Below are positions 1-5,899 of a DNA stretch of 6,453 nucleotides, in pieces (the stretch's first letter is position 1; each line of letters starts with the position of its first letter). The translations under genes and the position numbers were made by a program. A model generated the notes under the pieces. It searched no databases. It was not told where the DNA came from and was given only the letters and a program-made list of their open reading frames with translations. The stretch is taken from positions 1 to 6,453 of the forward strand of contig PEYS01000167.1 of assembly GCA_002763335.1 (NCBI GenBank), in the 5' to 3' direction. The DNA comes from Candidatus Woesearchaeota archaeon CG08_land_8_20_14_0_20_47_9 (GTDB taxonomy: Archaea; Nanobdellota; Nanobdellia; Woesearchaeales; CG1-02-47-18).

Positions 1-794
1 CCTGTCCCCTTCTCAGGGTCGGCTCGCTCATCCTCAAGCACTGGCACCTCAAGGTTAAACAATGGTACCCTCGCCTTCTTGCCCTTAAGCCCCTTATACC
101 TTGAGTCCCCTGGATGGTAGAATACTGCAACGCAAGCAGGTAGCAGCTCAGGCCTTGTTGTTGCAATAGTTACATCCTTACCATCAATATTAAAGATGAT
201 ATCATTGAATGTAGATGGCCTCTCCTTATCCTCAAGCTCAACCTGAGATATAGCTGTCCCGCACTTTGGGCACCACATGGCTGGAGCCTCCTTCCTGTAT
301 GCCCTCCCCATGTTGTATAGCTCGATAAATGACCACTGACTGATCCTCCTGCAGTGCTCATCAATAGTTGTGTAATAAACGCTAAAATCACAACTTATGC
401 CGAGCCTCTTCCAATCCTGCATAAAGCTAGGCCTAAGCTCCTTGCTTAGGGTCTCAAGGCATAGGCCTACGAACTCCTGCCTGTCCATTTGGCTAGCCCT
501 AACGTTCTTAAGCTTCTCAATGTACAGCTGAGTCGCTAGCCCATTGTCATCAGTGCCAAACGGCTGCAGGACATTAAAGCCTCGCATACGCTTATAGCGT
601 GCAATAAAGTCCTGCTGGCTATTGCCAAAGGCATGCCCCATATGCATCCTGCCAGAAATTGTAGGCGGAGGGGTATCTATTGAATAGACCTTATCATCAT
701 GATTAACATCAAATCGGTAAGTGCTGTTCTTCTCCCAGTACTCCTGCCACTTAGGCTCAACCTCTGCAGCATTGTATCTCTTTGGCAATTCCAC
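1..794 (-). CDS. valS: Valyl-tRNA synthetase, archaeal type, N-terminal part (3' end outside window)
   Basis: This class I aminoacyl-tRNA synthetase charges tRNA-Val with valine in the cytoplasm. About 264 residues are visible; archaeal ValRS usually has 800-900, so the rest of the catalytic core, the KMSKS loop and the anticodon domain lie off the left edge. I chose the GTG start because it is followed by ELPKRYNAAEVEPKWQ, the usual N-terminus of the family. Visible motifs are PPPTISGRMHMGH with the HIGH-type signature HMGH at residues 51-54, GTDDNGLATQ near 80-89 (the ValRS form), a zinc-type CPKC at 175-178, and TTRPELLP at 212-219, which opens the CP1 editing domain. The Leu/Ile relatives differ at these positions. 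The start lies 39 nt from the stop of the upstream gene and has its own TATA box but no Shine-Dalgarno, so the mRNA is probably leaderless or nearly so. Confidence 0.95.
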   Translation of the reverse strand, partial: MELPKRYNAAEVEPKWQEYWEKNSTYRFDVNHDDKVYSIDTPPPTISGRMHMGHAFGNSQQDFIARYKRMRGFNVLQPFGTDDNGLATQLYIEKLKNVRASQMDRQEFVGLCLETLSKELRPSFMQDWKRLGISCDFSVYYTTIDEHCRRISQWSFIELYNMGRAYRKEAPAMWCPKCGTAISQVELEDKERPSTFNDIIFNIDGKDVTIATTRPELLPACVAVFYHPGDSRYKGLKGKKARVPLFNLEVPVLEDERADPEKGT

Positions 795-820
795 CTTGTG
801 GCAAGGGGTTTTTGTTTTGT

Positions 821-828
821 TTATATAG
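821..828 (-). promoter_or_regulatory. TATA box of valS
   Basis: The minus strand reads CTATATAA, preceded by the purine-rich GAGAAAA that could serve as a BRE. Its centre is about 30 nt upstream of the valS GTG, which predicts a transcript with a leader of only a few nucleotides or none. It sits between the stop of the pilin-like gene (834) and valS, so valS can be transcribed separately from the exported operon, although no terminator-like T tract is visible between them. Confidence 0.6.
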
Positions 829-833
829 TTTTC

Positions 834-1679
834 TCACCCAAACACTGTCGCAAACAAGAAGGAGTAATTCCCGTAGAGCGTCTTCTGCCTGATGCTCCAG
901 ACCATTGTCGTGCTGTTGTAAAACTCGTAGCTTGTTGGCATCTCTGGGTTAATAGTTGTGATGAATGCTGGGGAGAAGTCAAGCCTTTTTCCTATAGCCT
1001 GCTCTATCACTGCTTTCATGGCTTCAGATGCTTGTTCCTGGTTTCTGGCAGCCTTTATCACTATCTCGCTGGCTGTCATCAGGATGCTATTCAACTCAAG
1101 AGGGAGCTCGAATCTGAAGCTCCTGACAGAGTCCTCAAGAGCAGTTCTCTCAGAGTGGATGTAAATATCCATTGTGAAGAGCACAGAGGCATCTCTTATC
1201 TGGGTATTAACCTCTGGCCTGCCCTGGCTTACAGTAAAGCCCATATCCTTGAACTGTTCAAAGCCCTGCAGGCATTGCTCTACGCGCAAGACAACAACCT
1301 GTGCAAGCTCACTTTCAATATCCGGCTTTCTCGGCATGAATGTTTCATCCTCGTAGAGGAGGCAGCTCAGTATTATCTCGTTGCCTGCATACGGAATGGC
1401 TGCAACATGCTCTGGTTTTCTCACAGCATAGCCGCCATTAACACCCAGGAGATTAACAGCGGTCCATGCTGATGACTCAAAGCAAGACTGTATGAATGAC
1501 TCCATTGCCTTCTTGCCAAGGTCTTGCCTCTGGCTAGCAAGCTTAGACTCTTCAATACCCTTACCCTTACTCATGCCTGAAGTGTAGAAGAAGAGTGCGG
1601 TGACGATCAAGAGCATAAGCCCAATAACTATGAAGATTGAGATCTGGGCGGATTTGCTTGGGAGGGGCTTTTTAATCAT
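834..1679 (-). CDS. Membrane-anchored DPANN-type protein with pilin-like N-terminus
   Basis: A 281-residue protein of unknown function. The N-terminus is a short basic segment (MIKKPLPSKSA) followed by QISIFIVIGLMLLIVTALFF, one hydrophobic helix at about residues 13-32. The K-x-A-Q-I-S layout resembles archaeal class III (pilin-type) signal peptides, but the usual Glu at +5 after the cleavage site is Phe, so processing is uncertain. Residues 62-84, FIQSC.ESSAWTAVNLLGVNGGY, match a motif I recall from a large family of DPANN membrane proteins. The rest is predicted to lie outside the cell. The ATG overlaps the protease stop as ATGA, and GGGGT seven nucleotides upstream may act as a weak ribosome site, so translation is probably coupled. 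It is the last gene of the exported operon. An alternative reading is a plain signal-anchored surface protein with no pilus role. Confidence 0.8.
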   Translation of the reverse strand: MIKKPLPSKSAQISIFIVIGLMLLIVTALFFYTSGMSKGKGIEESKLASQRQDLGKKAMESFIQSCFESSAWTAVNLLGVNGGYAVRKPEHVAAIPYAGNEIILSCLLYEDETFMPRKPDIESELAQVVVLRVEQCLQGFEQFKDMGFTVSQGRPEVNTQIRDASVLFTMDIYIHSERTALEDSVRSFRFELPLELNSILMTASEIVIKAARNQEQASEAMKAVIEQAIGKRLDFSPAFITTINPEMPTSYEFYNSTTMVWSIRQKTLYGNYSFLFATVFG

Positions 1680-3772
1680 GGTATTACCCCAAACTCATAG
1701 GAAGCAGAGAGAGGTGTCTGTGGATCAGGGTGATCTGTTGTAATCACGTTTCCTGCCTCATCCACAAGCTCTGCATATACCCTGTAGCTGCCAGGCTCGC
1801 TAATTTTCACATTCTTCTGGTCAAACAGACCATCTAGCCCGAGCAGTGAGTTCTTCTCCACAGAAGTCTCCCTCTTATCAATGATTGTTATGTAATCCTG
1901 CCAATTACCCTTGCCTTGCTCCTTCTGGATCTTAATATTGAGAAGCCCGCTAATCGTAGTTGTTCCAATGTTAACAAGCTTTGATTGATGCTTCTGTATC
2001 AGGGCTTGATATGCATTGAGGCGGCCTGCACCGATGTAATGGTCAGGTCTTATCGGGTCTGAGTATTTTTTCAGTAAACTCCTCACCTGCTCTGTGTTAA
2101 GCCCAGGGTTCTTCGAGAGAAGCAGGCCTGCAACACCTGAGACAAATGGGGCTGACATTGATGTGCCTGTCATTAGATAGTAGCCCGACTTATCACTAAA
2201 AACGCCTGTGTAAGGGACTGTTGAGGCTATATCCTCACCTGGGGCTGCAAGATCAACCCATGAACCGTAGTGAGAACCAACAGGTGGTTTATACCATCTC
2301 TTGTCATTATTATTTGTTGCTGCTACTGCAATCACATTCTCATATCCAGCAGGATATGCTTTGGTATCTCTGTCAAGATTCCCTGCTCCTGCAACCAGCA
2401 CCCTTTTATCAGCATTAGCATCATCTATCGCCTCCTTAACTAACATAGAGGGATAGGAGTAGTACGCAAAACTCATGCTTATAATATCTGCCTTGTTGTA
2501 AATTGCATAATATATCGCCTCAAGAATATAGTTAGTCTCCATATCTCCGTGGTCATTTGATACCCTTAACGCCATGATCCTGCAGCTAGGACATGTTCCT
2601 GCAATCCCCTCAGCATTATTAGTTGTTGCTGCTGCAATCCCTGCACAATGAGTACCATGACCAAACTTGTCAGTTGGTTTATTATTGTCTGCAAAAAAGT
2701 TGAATCCGGCAATATCATCAACATAGCCATTCCCGTCATCATCAACACCATTAGCCTCAATCTCATTAGGATTACGCCACATATTACCCATTAGATCAGG
2801 ATGATCATAGAACACACCAGTGTCAATAATCGCTATAACTACCTTATCCGAGCCAAGAGTAATACCCCATGCTGGCTCTGCCTGTATCTTCCTAAGACCC
2901 CATTGATGCCCTGCTTTGTATAAAGGATCATTAGGTTGATATGTAAGGTAGGCTATATAGTTTGGCTCTGCATACTCGACATTGGGATGCGCATCTAACT
3001 CAGCTACAGCTCGCATAACATCAGCATCCCTGATTTTTACTAGTTTAATATGATCGAGACCTTTCGACAAGTAATACGGTGGTAAGGTAGCCCCAAAGTC
3101 TGCCTTAAACACATCCTCAACATAAGAAGCCTCATGCCTTGCAAGCAAGGCCTGCAGCGAAGGGCTATTTGAGGAGAGTGCAGACCCCGAGGTAGCTGAG
3201 GCAGCAGGCTCAATAGTGGTGCCTTCCTTAAGCTTGATCAGTATCTCGCCTGGGACATAATCAGGCCTCTCCTCAAGGGCAGCGTAGCCATAAGAGAAGT
3301 TACTAACTGCTCCGCAGGCATAGACCTTGCCCATGCCAGAGTCTGCGCTATGAGTTACTGCCTTGATCCTGCACACAATCTCAGTAGCATAACCGCTGCG
3401 CAGCACTAGAGGATGTGGAGAGCACGCACTAGTAATGTCATCTCCATCAAGCTCAACCTTGACATCGCTACAAAGCTCCTCGGGCCCATTCACCTCAACA
3501 ACAAGAACAAGCCTGATGAAACCGCATTCCTCAGTTGATGCATAAGCCTCTGCCTGCCCTGAATCTGCCGCAGTCTCAGTCAGGGTGATCTGCTCATCAA
3601 CAGCATACCTATCCTTCAATGTCGCAACCCGGATATAACCGGCAGTAACCTTGGGTGCTGGCTTGCCACCCCCTCCGCAGCCTGAGAGAAATAGTGTTGT
3701 TATTACAATGATGATAACGCCAACGTAAGCAATATTTAAGTGGGAACTCTTCCTATGGTCAGGAGCCCTCAT
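1676..3772 (-). CDS. Subtilisin-family (S8) serine protease, exported lipoprotein
   Basis: A 698-residue protease (numbering from the ATG) expected to act on the outer cell face. Residues 1-31 form a signal peptide with a basic N-terminus and hydrophobic core ending in the lipobox LSGC, with lipidation expected at Cys32, followed by a glycine tether. Residues 36-165 are an unrecognised domain with five cysteines. Residues 172-275 look like a fervidolysin/thermitase-type propeptide (YVPGEILIKLKEGT ... HPNVEYAEPNYIA). The catalytic domain spans about 295-590, with Asp317 in IDTGV, His372 in GHGTHCAG, oxyanion Asn465 in AGAGN and Ser538 in GTSMSAP. An Asp/Asn-rich segment near 337-355 (GVDDDGNGYVDD) is a probable calcium site. 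Residues 600-698 form an extra C-terminal domain, probably beta. The full triad is present, so activity is expected; the substrate is unknown. A GTG at 3787 would add five residues, but the GAGGTG ribosome site favours ATG 3772. It overlaps the next gene by ATGA. Confidence 0.93.
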   Translation of the reverse strand: MRAPDHRKSSHLNIAYVGVIIIVITTLFLSGCGGGGKPAPKVTAGYIRVATLKDRYAVDEQITLTETAADSGQAEAYASTEECGFIRLVLVVEVNGPEELCSDVKVELDGDDITSACSPHPLVLRSGYATEIVCRIKAVTHSADSGMGKVYACGAVSNFSYGYAALEERPDYVPGEILIKLKEGTTIEPAASATSGSALSSNSPSLQALLARHEASYVEDVFKADFGATLPPYYLSKGLDHIKLVKIRDADVMRAVAELDAHPNVEYAEPNYIAYLTYQPNDPLYKAGHQWGLRKIQAEPAWGITLGSDKVVIAIIDTGVFYDHPDLMGNMWRNPNEIEANGVDDDGNGYVDDIAGFNFFADNNKPTDKFGHGTHCAGIAAATTNNAEGIAGTCPSCRIMALRVSNDHGDMETNYILEAIYYAIYNKADIISMSFAYYSYPSMLVKEAIDDANADKRVLVAGAGNLDRDTKAYPAGYENVIAVAATNNNDKRWYKPPVGSHYGSWVDLAAPGEDIASTVPYTGVFSDKSGYYLMTGTSMSAPFVSGVAGLLLSKNPGLNTEQVRSLLKKYSDPIRPDHYIGAGRLNAYQALIQKHQSKLVNIGTTTISGLLNIKIQKEQGKGNWQDYITIIDKRETSVEKNSLLGLDGLFDQKNVKISEPGSYRVYAELVDEAGNVITTDHPDPQTPLSASYEFGVIP

Positions 3773-3779
3773 CTTAACC

Positions 3780-3785
3780 CACCTC
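3780..3785 (-). promoter_or_regulatory. Ribosome binding site of the protease, decides its start
   Basis: The minus strand reads GAGGTG, then seven nucleotides, then ATG at 3772-3770. This match to the archaeal anti-Shine-Dalgarno overlaps the stop codon of the upstream Cys-rich gene. It supports the ATG rather than the GTG at 3787, which has no comparable site in front of it, and it suggests that ribosomes finishing the upstream gene re-initiate here. Confidence 0.6.
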
Positions 3786-4416
3786 ACTCAACACATGAGA
3801 CTTCCTTTACAGTCACCTTTATTGTCCAGCCGCACTCCTTCCTGCAATCAAGGTCAGGCCCTGAGTCACAATCCTTATACCCATCAGGCTCGTTGCATGC
3901 CCTAAGCTCATGCTTATACTCACAGTTGGACTCGCCTGAGCTTTGACATACGCCGCTTCTCTTCACCATAATCTCAGAGTCGCTGATCTCCTCATAGCAG
4001 TCATAACAGTCACTGTCTCCATTGCAGGCCTCCCTGCTACACTCCCTTGTAGGCAGTTCCTCTCCAGCCTCGCTTAACTGCGCCTGTAGGTCATGCAGCC
4101 TTGATAGCTGGACCCTTGCACCGCTAATTATAGAAGAGCTTGACCTCATCTTCTCATTGCCTTCATAGTCATAGAGTATAACCTCGCCTTCCCCAGTAAT
4201 CTCAAGAAGGCATGCCCTGCCTGCCTCATCACAGTAGTAGTGCTGGCTGTCTTTAGAGACAACATCGCCTGGGCTCCCCCCTTTACAGTACTCAGAGGGG
4301 TCATCAACCTCTAGGGTATCTGAGGCATCTAAGGCCTCAAGTGCATTGACCAGGATAAGCCCTGCAAGAACAAGCCCTGTAAGCACGGTTAAGAGAATTA
4401 TACTGCTGTTCTTCAT
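3784..4416 (-). CDS. Cysteine-rich exported or membrane-anchored protein, unknown family
   Basis: A 210-residue protein that I do not recognise. Residues 5-26 (SIILLTVLTGLVLAGLILVNAL) form a single hydrophobic helix, either a signal peptide or an N-terminal anchor. The rest is acidic and holds 14 cysteines, at positions including 44, 62, 69, 126, 131, 137 and 140, with the remaining seven in the last third. Ten of the 14 fall after residue 120, in runs such as CSREACNGDSDCYDC. The even number and exported location suggest up to seven disulfides; CxxC pairs like those of zinc ribbons are largely lacking. A short segment near 98-120 (ISGARVQLSRLHDLQAQLSEAGEEL) looks helical and may form a coiled coil. 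It is first in the operon, starts behind AGGTGAT, and ends by overlapping the protease's alternative GTG (GTGA). It could be a partner, inhibitor or substrate of the protease; nothing in the sequence decides which. Confidence 0.85.
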   Translation of the reverse strand: MKNSSIILLTVLTGLVLAGLILVNALEALDASDTLEVDDPSEYCKGGSPGDVVSKDSQHYYCDEAGRACLLEITGEGEVILYDYEGNEKMRSSSSIISGARVQLSRLHDLQAQLSEAGEELPTRECSREACNGDSDCYDCYEEISDSEIMVKRSGVCQSSGESNCEYKHELRACNEPDGYKDCDSGPDLDCRKECGWTIKVTVKEVSCVE

Positions 4417-4419
4417 TCT

Positions 4420-4426
4420 ATCACCT
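4420..4426 (-). promoter_or_regulatory. Strong ribosome binding site of the Cys-rich gene
   Basis: The minus strand reads AGGTGAT, three nucleotides before the ATG. It pairs closely with the archaeal 16S 3' end (AUCACCUCC). It confirms the start and shows that this operon uses a leadered mRNA, unlike the single genes around it. Confidence 0.75.
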
Positions 4427-4460
4427 GCTAGTTTAATGGTTTATCTATTTTAAGGTGATG

Positions 4461-4470
4461 TATAAATATA
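4461..4470 (-). promoter_or_regulatory. TATA box of the exported operon, readable in both directions
   Basis: The minus strand reads TATATTTATA, which predicts a start about 20-25 nt before the Cys-rich ATG and leaves room for the AGGTGAT site. The plus strand reads TATAAATATA. Its TATAAATA part is centred about 28 nt before position 4493, the left end of the inverted-repeat element. The box could therefore serve transcription in both directions. The leftward use is better supported because it fits a gene with a ribosome site. Confidence 0.55.
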
Positions 4471-4492
4471 TTGCTATATTTTGTTTTTAGTT

Positions 4493-4613
4493 GTTGGTCT
4501 TGCCCCACCCAATCTCAGCAGCAGGCTCCCGCCCTGTCCACCCCCGCCCAGCGATATCGCCAAAGGCACTGTAGGCCAGCTAACAACCAGCGGGGATATG
4601 CCCCAAGACCAAC
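4493..4613. other. GC-rich 121-bp element closed by a perfect 10-bp inverted repeat; candidate structured RNA
   Basis: The ends are GTTGGTCTTG (4493-4502) and CAAGACCAAC (4604-4613), exact reverse complements. The element is 62% G+C (48 C and 27 G on the plus strand), clearly richer than its surroundings. Inside are a hairpin GGGG-ATATG-CCCC (4592-4604), the palindrome GCGATATCGC (4551-4560), a CAGG...CCTG hairpin on the minus strand, and a G-quadruplex pattern. No open frame of useful length was found. The size and closed ends recall a small stable RNA, but the conserved loops of 5S rRNA and the SRP RNA core are absent. Strand is uncertain: a TATA box fits plus-strand transcription, while base composition (G over C) fits the minus strand. 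A small non-autonomous mobile element is the main alternative; no target-site duplication beyond TT on each side is visible. Confidence 0.4.
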
Positions 4614-4653
4614 TTATCTGACAGCTTAGCCTTTCTCACCCCTCAGAACTTTC
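4614..4653. other. Short spacer between the inverted-repeat element and the heptamer array
   Basis: This completes the 325-bp gene-free region at 4417-4741. I see no gene, TATA box or clear hairpin in it. A 19-codon GTG frame crosses from here into the element on the minus strand, but it lacks a convincing ribosome site and I do not call it. Confidence 0.5.
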
Positions 4654-4744
4654 CCAGCCGATAACTAAAAGCCAAGAACCAACAACCAATAACTAATGAC
4701 CACTAACCAATTACCAAGAACAAATAGCCAAGAGCTAACAGCTA
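4654..4744 (-). repeat. Thirteen tandem degenerate heptamers, consensus TRGYTNT
   Basis: Read on the minus strand from 4744 down, the sequence divides without slippage into 7-nt units such as TAGCTGT, TGGTTGT and TAGTTAT. G is at position 3 in 13 of 13 units, a pyrimidine at position 4 in 13 of 13, a purine at position 2 in 12 of 13, T at position 1 in 12 of 13, T at positions 5 and 7 in 11 of 13; position 6 is free. The last unit (4654-4660) is the most degenerate. The first unit starts with the TAG stop of the ZPR1-like gene. The pattern resembles heptanucleotide repeats (STRR) known in cyanobacteria. The T/G-rich strand is the transcribed one, so it may help end the ZPR1 transcript. It is not coding. 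Confidence 0.85.
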
Positions 4745-5317
4745 CTTGCTTCCTTTCAGCTTTGTCATCACAGCCTTCTCGCTCACAATCGAAGAATTTC
4801 CGCTTGGGTCCTCTATTATTATCTTGAGCTCATCCTGACCCCAGACAGCGCGGTTGATCTTCTTGAGGAGCTTGCGGGCCTGTTTTTTCTTTGTCTCATC
4901 ATCCTCATCCTCAATGCTTGACCCGATCTGCTGCTTGACCCTCTCGATTATGCCCTCAACATTGGTGATGTAACCGTTTGATGCAATTGCAGGCTCAATA
5001 GTGACAACTCGGGGAATCTTAACAGTTGCCTGGCTTGACCTGACAACCCGGATCTTCATATCCTCTTCTCCGCTCACATTTATCTCATATCTGGAAGGGG
5101 CATGCTCCTCAACGCACTCAACATCAGACTTATGATAGTTACAACTAGAGCAACTCATTGAGAAGAGGTAAACCCTACCAAAATAGGGTATGTCGCACTC
5201 AGCCTCTGTAAGGGCCAGGGTCTTTGAATGGCACATCGGGCACTGCTGCCCTGTAAGAACATCGGCCTTGCCTGAGCACTTATCTTCAGAAGCCTCTGCT
5301 TTGACCTCACCACTCAT
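4742..5317 (-). CDS. zpr1: ZPR1-type zinc-finger protein, archaeal single-unit form
   Basis: A 191-residue protein with one ZPR1 unit; eukaryotic ZPR1 has two. The zinc finger is CPMC (Cys26, Cys29) and CSSC (Cys56, Cys59), separated by the family signature DIPYFGRVYLFSMSCSSC, with residues 42-52 typical of ZPR1. The following beta domain includes VKIPRVVTIEPAIASNGYITNVEGIIERV at about 99-127, again a family hallmark. The last 60 residues are charged, with an acidic then a lysine-rich stretch (EDEDDETKKKQARK). Eukaryotic ZPR1 binds elongation factor eEF1A and helps it fold; archaeal members are presumed to act on aEF1A in the cytoplasm. That is inferred from family, not from this sequence. 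A TATA box about 25 nt upstream and no ribosome site indicate a leaderless mRNA. The stop codon TAG is also the first three bases of the heptamer array. Confidence 0.9.
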   Translation of the reverse strand: MSGEVKAEASEDKCSGKADVLTGQQCPMCHSKTLALTEAECDIPYFGRVYLFSMSCSSCNYHKSDVECVEEHAPSRYEINVSGEEDMKIRVVRSSQATVKIPRVVTIEPAIASNGYITNVEGIIERVKQQIGSSIEDEDDETKKKQARKLLKKINRAVWGQDELKIIIEDPSGNSSIVSEKAVMTKLKGSK

Positions 5318-5337
5318 AATGCCAGGACATTAATGAG

Positions 5338-5345
5338 AATATAAA
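5338..5345 (-). promoter_or_regulatory. TATA box of the ZPR1-like gene
   Basis: The minus strand reads TTTATATT, centred about 25 nt before the ATG at 5317. The transcript should begin at or next to the start codon. The box lies 10 nt past the stop of the four-helix membrane protein, so the two genes can be expressed separately despite being head to tail. Confidence 0.65.
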
Positions 5346-5355
5346 TAGTTTTTGG

Positions 5356-5787
5356 CTAAATCTTCCCGCCTAAACTAGCGGGCAGCATGTTGACCAGAAC
5401 ATAATCCCATAGGTAGGGGGCTATGATAACAAGCGCACCCACTATAAGCACATGAACCTTACGCTCACCTATCCTTGTATGCGGGGCAATTGATGCTGCA
5501 CCCGTAATCTTTAACATTGCAATAATGCCTATAAGGATTCTGACAATCATCTGAACCCAGAATGAGGCGGTTATATGGAGATTAAGGAGTCTGAATACAT
5601 ACTCTATATTCATGCTTATAAACACGAAGAGCATGGTAACAGGCAATGCGTGCAGACCATGCCCAAGCCAGCCAAGGCCGCTCTCATCAGCGTGCACAAA
5701 GAATAGCTCTACTAGGCCAATAATGCCCCCCATGACGAGTGCGGGGATTATTACAAACACGGGTGCTGCTACTGCCTCAACTGCCAT
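5356..5787 (-). CDS. Four-helix integral membrane protein, unknown function
   Basis: A 143-residue, strongly hydrophobic protein that I cannot assign. Predicted membrane helices are at about 8-31, 45-65, 74-98 and 111-133. The loop between helices 1 and 2 is rich in Gly, His and acidic residues (FFVHADESGLGWLGHGLHAL, near 30-48), and the loop between helices 3 and 4 is basic (HTRIGERK). Histidines at 32, 43 and 46 together with Asp34 and Glu35 could bind a metal, but no known transporter motif is seen. The ATG is supported by a TATA box centred 26 nt upstream, which implies a leaderless message. It faces away from the TIM-barrel gene, 112 bp apart. Confidence 0.8.
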   Translation of the reverse strand: MAVEAVAAPVFVIIPALVMGGIIGLVELFFVHADESGLGWLGHGLHALPVTMLFVFISMNIEYVFRLLNLHITASFWVQMIVRILIGIIAMLKITGAASIAPHTRIGERKVHVLIVGALVIIAPYLWDYVLVNMLPASLGGKI

Positions 5788-5809
5788 AAGCCATCCTTAG
5801 GGCAGCAAC

Positions 5810-5816
5810 TATTTAA
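5810..5816 (-). promoter_or_regulatory. TATA box of the four-helix membrane protein gene
   Basis: The minus strand reads AAGG followed by TTAAATA, centred 26 nt before the ATG at 5787, so the transcript should start at the A of the start codon. It forms one half of a divergent promoter region with the box at 5869-5877. Confidence 0.55.
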
Positions 5817-5839
5817 CCTTTTCTTGTCACTTAAAGATA

Positions 5840-5861
5840 GAGATACGCAGTAATGCATCTC
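5840..5861. promoter_or_regulatory. Imperfect dyad in the divergent promoter region
   Basis: GAGAT-AC-GCA and TGC-ATCTC flank a GTAA loop, giving an 8-bp interrupted dyad with a two-base bulge. It lies just upstream of the plus-strand TATA box, where a regulator could bind. It is short enough to be chance. Confidence 0.2.
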
Positions 5862-5868
5862 AGCAAAG

Positions 5869-5877
5869 CTTTTTAAT
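5869..5877 (+). promoter_or_regulatory. TATA box of the TIM-barrel gene
   Basis: The plus strand reads GCAAAG followed by CTTTTTAAT, a BRE-TATA arrangement centred about 27 nt before ATG 5900. No ribosome site is present between them, so the message is probably leaderless. Confidence 0.6.
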
Positions 5878-5899
5878 CACATCCAGAACCCAGGCTCCA

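Noticed and set aside
1..794. Leucyl- or isoleucyl-tRNA synthetase instead of valyl
   Set aside because: PPPTISGRMHMGH, GTDDNGLATQ and TTRPELLPACVAVF together fit ValRS rather than its Leu/Ile relatives.
699..1472. A 257-codon open frame on the plus strand
   Set aside because: It lies antisense across the valS start and most of the pilin-like gene, has no ribosome site or TATA box, and its protein shows no recognisable features. The minus-strand genes explain the region.
3785..3787. GTG at 3787 as start of the protease
   Set aside because: It is possible because of the GTGA overlap, but the GAGGTG site is spaced for the ATG at 3772, and the signal peptide is better formed from there.
4493..4613. 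5S rRNA, because of the 121-nt length and closed ends
   Set aside because: The conserved CCGAAC-type loop and the GAAG(U/A)UAAGC-type segment are missing on both strands, and base composition is strongly skewed to C or G.
4654..4744. CRISPR array
   Set aside because: Units are 7 nt and directly abutting, with no spacers and no cas genes in the window.
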